Shown here one piece after another: positions 59,597 to 64,000 of a stretch of DNA of 64,000 nucleotides. The notes beneath the pieces were generated by a model. The model made no database searches and was not told the DNA's origin. It worked only from the letters and a program-made list of their open reading frames with translations. The stretch spans positions 496,001-560,000 of the forward strand of contig NZ_BNBE01000002.1 in the NCBI RefSeq assembly GCF_014654895.1. The letters are read 5' to 3'. A program made the translations under genes and the position numbers. The stretch is from Streptomyces filamentosus (GTDB taxonomy: Bacteria; Actinomycetota; Actinomycetes; Streptomycetales; Streptomycetaceae). Position 1 is the stretch's first letter; each line of letters opens with the position of its first letter.

Positions 59597-60687
59597 GGCG
59601 CGGCCACACCCGGGCGCTCACGGAGGGGCCGAGCCCGGCCGACGCGCACGAGCCGGTCCTGCCGTACCCCGACGGCTGGTTCTCGGTGGCCTTCTCCTCG
59701 GAGGTGGTGCGGGGGACGCTGCTGACCCGGCCGCTCCAGGGCGAGGACGTGGTGCTCTACCGGCTCCGCAGCGGCGAGGTGCGGGCGGTCCGCCCGTACT
59801 GCCCGCACCTGGGGGCGCACCTCGGGCTCGGCGCGCTGGAGGGCGACGAACTGCTGTGTCCCTTCCACCGCTTCGCCTTCGGCCCGGACGGGGCCTGCAC
59901 GCGGACGGGGTACGGCACGCCCCCGCCGCCGTCCTCGGACCTGACCCTGCTGCCGGTGCGCGAGGTCGACGGTGCCGTCTTCGTGTGGCGGCACCACGAC
60001 GGACGGGCGCCGGACTGGGAGCCCACGCCCTGGCACACGCTCGGGACGCGGGCGCCGCGGCTGGCGGCGTGGGAGATGGCGGGGCACAGCCAGGACGTGG
60101 TCGAGAACACGGTGGACATCGGGCACTTCACGCCGCTGCACGGCTGGGGCGCGTCGGAAGTGGCCGAGCCGGCGGTCTTCGAGGGGCGGTCCTTCCGGAT
60201 CTCGGTGCGCTCCGAGGAGCGGGTGCCGCTGCTGGGCGCGAGTCCGCTGGAGGTGACGCTGGAGGGCAACGGGATCAGCCGGGTGCACGTGTGCACGGCG
60301 CTCCCCCGGTTCGGGGTGCGCACCTGTGCCGTGTACACGACCACGATGATCGCGCCCGCGGCTTTCCAGCTGCGCCAGACGAGCCGCTTCGAGGTGGCCG
60401 GGCCGGCCTCGCTCCCGGCCCCGCTGGCCCGCTGGGTGAGCGGCTCGGCGCACCGGCTGCTGGCGGGTGTGATGTTCCGGGGCAACTGCGCTTTCGTGTC
60501 GCAGGACTTCCCGGTCTGGTCGACGAAGCGGTACGTGTCCCCGCCCCGGCTGGCCCGCGGCGACGGCCCGATCGGCCCGTTCCGCCACTGGGCCCGGCAG
60601 TTCTATCCGCCGGACCGGCTGCGGGCGCAGGTGCCGTCGTCGGCGGCGCGGAGGGCGGCGGGGGAGGCGGAGAGCAGGGTGACGTAG
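59593..60687 (+). CDS. Rieske-type non-haem iron oxygenase in the PTM operon
   Basis: A 364-residue terminal oxygenase. The Rieske cluster motif is Cys70-x-His72 ... Cys89-x2-His92 (YCPHLGAHLG and LCPFHRF). The mononuclear iron site is N172-x2-D175-x2-H178-x4-H183 (ENTVDIGHFTPLH). The C-terminal half resembles the cholesterol-7-desaturase/KshA-like branch. GTG overlaps the reductase stop (GTGA), so it belongs to the operon. Known PTM clusters of this layout have a cytochrome P450 here. It probably hydroxylates or desaturates the finished macrolactam; it needs a reductase partner not encoded nearby. Confidence 0.9.
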   Translation: MRRGHTRALTEGPSPADAHEPVLPYPDGWFSVAFSSEVVRGTLLTRPLQGEDVVLYRLRSGEVRAVRPYCPHLGAHLGLGALEGDELLCPFHRFAFGPDGACTRTGYGTPPPPSSDLTLLPVREVDGAVFVWRHHDGRAPDWEPTPWHTLGTRAPRLAAWEMAGHSQDVVENTVDIGHFTPLHGWGASEVAEPAVFEGRSFRISVRSEERVPLLGASPLEVTLEGNGISRVHVCTALPRFGVRTCAVYTTTMIAPAAFQLRQTSRFEVAGPASLPAPLARWVSGSAHRLLAGVMFRGNCAFVSQDFPVWSTKRYVSPPRLARGDGPIGPFRHWARQFYPPDRLRAQVPSSAARRAAGEAESRVT

Positions 60688-60939
60688 TCCGGTCGCTCCG
60701 GGAAGCGGGGGCGGGGGCCGGCCGTAGGCGGTGTTCCGCCGGGCGAGGGCGGTGCGGTGCCGGGTGTCGTGGAGCAGGGTGGTGATCCTGGTGGCGGCCG
60801 GGTGCGGCGTCGGGCGGACGCGCAGGACGCGGTCCACCCGCAAAGGCTCTCCCGCGCGTCCCGGCGCCCCCATCGGCGCGACCGGCGGTGCGGCGGGGCC
60901 GTGCGGACGTGCACGGTCCCGGCGCACCGCGGCCCGGTG

Positions 60940-61950
60940 TCAGCGCCTGAGCCCCCTCAGGTACGTCGCGAACTTCTCCAGGCCGTCGATGTTGCGCGGC
61001 CCGCTGATGCCCTCGTTGTAGTCGAGGACGAAGAAGTTGTCCTTCTTGACGGCGGGCAGCCCCTTCGTGTGGGGGGACGTCCTCAGGAAGTCGATCTTCT
61101 TCCGGGCGGGCAGGTCCCCGTAGTCGAGAACGATGATGACCTCGGGCTCGGCCTCGGCGACGGCCTCCCAGTTCACCTGCGTCCACCGCTGGTCGAGGTC
61201 GCCGAAGACGTTCCTGCCGCCGGCGGCCTTGATGATGTCGTCGGGCGGGACCTGGTTGCCCGCCGTGAAGGGCTGGTCGGTGCCCGAGTCGTAGAGGAAG
61301 ACCGGCAGCGGATCGCCCTGGGGCGCCCGGGCCTTGACGGCCTCCACCCTCTTCTTCAGCCCGCCGACGACCTCGTCGGCCTTCTTCTCGACCCGGAAGA
61401 TCCGGCCCAGGCGCTCGAGGTCGGTGTAGAGCGCTTCGAACGGCGTGAGCTTCTCCGGGTACCCGGGGTAGTTGTAGCAGCTCTCGCCGTGCATGAAGCT
61501 CTGGATGCCGAGCTTGTCCAGGATCTCCGGGGTGATGCCCCGCTCGTCCTTGAAGCCCGACTTCCAGCCGGCCAGGACGAAGTCGGACTTGGCCTCGACC
61601 ACGATCTCCTTGTTGAGGAGGTCGTCGCTGAGCATCTTCACCTTGGCGTAGTCGGCCGCCCACGGGGACTCCGTCACCGGCGGGTTCGCCGGCGGCATCA
61701 CGTAGCCGTGCACGTGGTCGACCAGTCCGAGGCTGAACAGCTTGTCGGCGCTTCCGCCTTCGTAGGCCACGGCGCGCCGGGGGACGGTGTATTCGACCGG
61801 CTCGCCGCACCGGTTGACGGTGACCTTCGCGGACGCCTCGGCGTCCGTCTCCACGTCGGCGCCGCAGCCGCTGAGCAGCAGGGCGGCCGAGAGCACGGAG
61901 CCGAGGGCGGCACACTGCCGCGCCGAGTGGGGAGATCGAGTCATGGACAT
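60940..61950 (-). CDS. FecB-type ABC transporter substrate-binding lipoprotein
   Basis: A 336-residue lipoprotein with lipobox LLLSGC (Cys29) and a helical-backbone class III binding-protein fold (DKLFSLGLVDHVHGYVMPPA; WEAVAEAEPEVIIVLDYGD). Such proteins bind siderophores, haem, cobalamin or similar. The sequence also resembles actinobacterial proteins annotated as proposed F420-0 transporters; I cannot separate these. ATG 61950 was chosen over GTG 61968 for an AAAGG site. It is 14 bp after the ATPase gene and convergent with the PTM operon. Confidence 0.85.
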   Translation of the reverse strand: MSMTRSPHSARQCAALGSVLSAALLLSGCGADVETDAEASAKVTVNRCGEPVEYTVPRRAVAYEGGSADKLFSLGLVDHVHGYVMPPANPPVTESPWAADYAKVKMLSDDLLNKEIVVEAKSDFVLAGWKSGFKDERGITPEILDKLGIQSFMHGESCYNYPGYPEKLTPFEALYTDLERLGRIFRVEKKADEVVGGLKKRVEAVKARAPQGDPLPVFLYDSGTDQPFTAGNQVPPDDIIKAAGGRNVFGDLDQRWTQVNWEAVAEAEPEVIIVLDYGDLPARKKIDFLRTSPHTKGLPAVKKDNFFVLDYNEGISGPRNIDGLEKFATYLRGLRR

Positions 61951-61964
61951 GCTTGCGGTGCCTT

Positions 61965-62738
61965 TCACAGGGAGGGGTCGAGCGAGTACAGCAACTGCGG
62001 GTCACCCGTCAGCGGGTGGGAGACGACGCTGGCCCTGACGCCGAACACGTCGTGGACGAGGTCCTCGGTGAGGACCTCTTCGGGTGTGCCGGCGGTGACG
62101 AGGCGGCCGTCGCGGAGGACCCCGATGCGGTCGCAGGCGGACGCGGCGAGGTTGAGGTCGTGCAGCACGACCAGGACGGTGAGCCCCGAGCCGCGCAGGA
62201 GCGAGAGCAGTTCGACCTGGTGGCGTACGTCGAGGTGGTTCGTCGGCTCGTCAAGGACCAGGATCGCGGGCTCCTGGACGAGCGCCCTGGCCAGCAGGAC
62301 GCGCTGGCGCTCTCCGCCCGAGAGCGTGAGGACCCCGCGCCGGGCGAGGTGGCGGATGTCGAGCCGGTCCATGGCCCGTTCGCACAGCTCCCGCTCCCGG
62401 CGGCTGAGCGCCTGGTTGCCCCGGAGGTGCGGGGTGCGGCCGAGGGCGATGACCTCTTCGACCGTGAAGTCGAGTTCGAGGGCGCCGTCCTGGGTCATGG
62501 CCGCGACGACCTGCGCGGAGCGGCGCACCGTCAGGCGGGAGAGGTCCTTCCCGTCCACCCGGACGGTCCCGGAGCTGGGGCGCAGCGCACGGTACACGCA
62601 TCTGAGGGCGGTGGACTTGCCGCTTCCGTTCGGTCCGACCAGGCCCACCACCTGGCCGCTTCCCACGTCCAGGGACAGGTCGCGCACCAGGCTCCGGCCG
62701 TCGGTGACGACGGAGAGTCCGTCGAGTCGGAGTTCCAT
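61965..62738 (-). CDS. FecE-type ABC transporter ATPase
   Basis: A 257-residue ATPase: Walker A GPNGSGKST (35-43), Q-loop AAMTQDG, signature LSGGERQR, Walker B AILVLDEPTNHLD and His switch in VVLHDLNLA. It is the cytoplasmic motor of the importer. It begins one base after the permease stop and ends 14 bp before the binding-protein start, so the three genes are one operon. Confidence 0.94.
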   Translation of the reverse strand: MELRLDGLSVVTDGRSLVRDLSLDVGSGQVVGLVGPNGSGKSTALRCVYRALRPSSGTVRVDGKDLSRLTVRRSAQVVAAMTQDGALELDFTVEEVIALGRTPHLRGNQALSRRERELCERAMDRLDIRHLARRGVLTLSGGERQRVLLARALVQEPAILVLDEPTNHLDVRHQVELLSLLRGSGLTVLVVLHDLNLAASACDRIGVLRDGRLVTAGTPEEVLTEDLVHDVFGVRASVVSHPLTGDPQLLYSLDPSL

Positions 62739-62739
62739 C

Positions 62740-63879
62740 TCAGCGGCCTCCGAACATGTAGCCCCTGCGGCGCATCAGCAGGACGAACACCGGCACCCCG
62801 ACGAGGGCGGTGATGACGCCCAGGGGCAGTTCGCGCGGTGCCACCAGCGTCCGGGACACCAGGTCGACCCAGACCATGAAGATCGCTCCGGCGAGGGGCG
62901 CCACGGCCAGCACCCGCGCGTGCGTGGCGCCGACGACCATGCGCACCACGTGCGGCATGACCAGTCCGACGAAGGCGATGGCACCGCTGACGGCGACCAT
63001 CACCCCGGTCACGAGCGAGACCAGGACGAGCAGGGCCTTGCGGTGCCGGTCGGGGCCGACGCCCAGGCTCGCGGCCGTCTCGTCGCCGAGCGCCAGGACG
63101 TCCAGTGCCCGGCCGTACCGGTACAGCAGGGCGAGGCCGAGCAGGACGACCGCGGACACGACAGGGAGCGCGCCCCAGTTCGCGGCGCCGAAACTGCCCA
63201 TGGTCCAGTACAGGACCATGCTGGTCGCCTCGCTGTCCGGCGCGAAGTAGATCAGCAGGCTCATCACCGCTTGGAGTCCCAGCGACACGGCGACGCCCGT
63301 CAGGACGAGACGCAGCGGCGAGAGCGAACCCCGGCCGGAGGAGGCGGCGTAGACGAGGACCGACGCGACCAGGGCCCCGACGAAGGCGCCGGCCGACACC
63401 GCGTAGACGCCCAGCGCCGCCAGCCCTCCGGTGACCGTGACGGCGACGGCACCGGCGGAGGCGCCCGAGGAGACGCCGAGCACGAAGGGGTCGGCGAGCG
63501 CGTTGCGCACCATGGCCTGGATGGCCACGCCGATGGCGCTCAGCCCGGCCCCCACGAGCGCCGCGAGCAGCACCCGCGGCGTACGGATCTCCCAGATGAT
63601 CTGATAGGTGGTCACGTCGTCCGCGGCGACGCGACCGCCGCTCACGGCCGCCCACAGGTACCGGGCGGTGTCCCCCGGCGTGATGACGGCGGCCCCCAGA
63701 CCGATGGCCACCACGATCGAGACGAGAAGAACGACGAAGAGGCCGGCGCAGGCGAGCGCCAGACCCTTGCGGGAAGCGAGCCGGCCCTTCACCCCTCCCG
63801 GGGGTTCGGGAGGCATCTCGTCTGGCGGCGTATCGGCGGCGCTGCTCGCCGAGGGCGCGGTGATCGCTGGCGGTGACAT
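62740..63879 (-). CDS. FecCD-type ABC transporter permease
   Basis: A 379-residue permease with about ten membrane helices. Family blocks are IRTPRVLLAALVGAGLSAIGVAIQ, NALADPFVLGVSSGASAGA and GAIAFVGLVMPHVVRMVVG. A Pro-rich N-terminal tail precedes the first helix. It is the first gene of the importer operon. An iron-box-like operator was looked for upstream and not seen, which leaves regulation open. Confidence 0.93.
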   Translation of the reverse strand: MSPPAITAPSASSAADTPPDEMPPEPPGGVKGRLASRKGLALACAGLFVVLLVSIVVAIGLGAAVITPGDTARYLWAAVSGGRVAADDVTTYQIIWEIRTPRVLLAALVGAGLSAIGVAIQAMVRNALADPFVLGVSSGASAGAVAVTVTGGLAALGVYAVSAGAFVGALVASVLVYAASSGRGSLSPLRLVLTGVAVSLGLQAVMSLLIYFAPDSEATSMVLYWTMGSFGAANWGALPVVSAVVLLGLALLYRYGRALDVLALGDETAASLGVGPDRHRKALLVLVSLVTGVMVAVSGAIAFVGLVMPHVVRMVVGATHARVLAVAPLAGAIFMVWVDLVSRTLVAPRELPLGVITALVGVPVFVLLMRRRGYMFGGR

Positions 63880-64000
63880 AGGACTCGGCCTTCCGGATCG
63901 AACGGGACGTGCGGGTCGGGCGGATGACGTCCGCCCGTGGGCGGGATCTGACTCGGAGCAGGTCGATCGGCAGGGTCATGCCGTCGATGGAGCGGGCGGA
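63880..64000. other. right window edge, unassigned
   Basis: 121 bp upstream of the FecCD permease. A minus-strand frame stays open here and could be the 3' part of another gene or leader DNA. Nothing can be assigned. Confidence 0.3.

Noticed and set aside
63880..64000. Possible iron-box operator upstream of the FecCD permease
   Set aside because: No TTAGGTTAGG-like palindrome could be found in the 121 bp available.

Overview
The window is high-GC actinobacterial DNA and almost certainly Streptomyces. It carries a short chaplin gene, two eukaryotic-type Ser/Thr kinases, a SigK/RskA-type ECF pair, dense translationally coupled operons and a polycyclic tetramate macrolactam (PTM) biosynthetic cluster. 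No rRNA, tRNA, CRISPR array or intact insertion sequence was seen. The mix of stress genes, catabolic genes, specialised metabolism and many decayed gene fragments fits a chromosome arm rather than the core; that placement is inference.

Layout. 1-7.2 kb, minus strand: a truncated YtcJ-type amidohydrolase, two alpha/beta hydrolases, a Dps/DoxX/YcaC-type stress group and two small conserved proteins. A chimeric scar of a flavoprotein start joined to an acetyltransferase end lies beside dps. 7.5-15.5 kb: a membrane Ser/Thr kinase, a secreted cyclophilin, a RibD-C/DHFR-like protein, a transposase remnant, an AI-2E-type permease, a CsbD-like protein, and a MSMEG_6728-family protein next to a spore-photoproduct-lyase-like radical SAM enzyme. 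16.0-19.9 kb: a sulfur amino-acid locus. A Met-rich leader peptide and an intrinsic terminator precede an S-adenosylmethionine hydrolase-type gene, and a Cys-type leader peptide precedes a polar amino-acid ABC importer. 20.3-28.3 kb: a formaldehyde-dehydrogenase-like enzyme, a DUF4232 lipoprotein, a fasciclin lipoprotein, a membrane molybdopterin oxidoreductase, an RsbW-like kinase, a chaplin and an ECF sigma/anti-sigma pair. These resemble the mycobacterial SigK regulon, and matching promoter candidates are visible.

28.5-33.7 kb: an aldo-keto reductase/NTF2/GlcG/MFS group, a frameshifted MarR regulator beside its probable operators, and a second receptor-like kinase. 34.1-44.5 kb: a purine-use region with an NCS2 permease, a guanine-deaminase-type amidohydrolase, a 2-oxoglutarate oxygenase and a three-subunit xanthine-dehydrogenase-type hydroxylase. 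A secreted beta-propeller-like protein interrupts it. 44.9-60.7 kb: the PTM cluster, in the order sterol-desaturase-like hydroxylase, single KS-AT-DH-KR-ACP-C-A-PCP-TE megasynthase (3108 aa), two phytoene-dehydrogenase-like flavoenzymes and a medium-chain reductase. The sixth gene is a Rieske non-haem iron oxygenase in the slot where the frontalamide/S. griseus-type cluster has a cytochrome P450. The last five genes overlap stop-to-start. 60.9-63.9 kb, minus strand: a FecBCD-type ABC importer convergent with the PTM operon.

The main candidates for something new are the Rieske-bearing PTM cluster and the paired Met-type and Cys-type leader-peptide switches on the SAM-hydrolase/importer locus. 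All functions are read from sequence motifs and recalled family knowledge; no database search was run.
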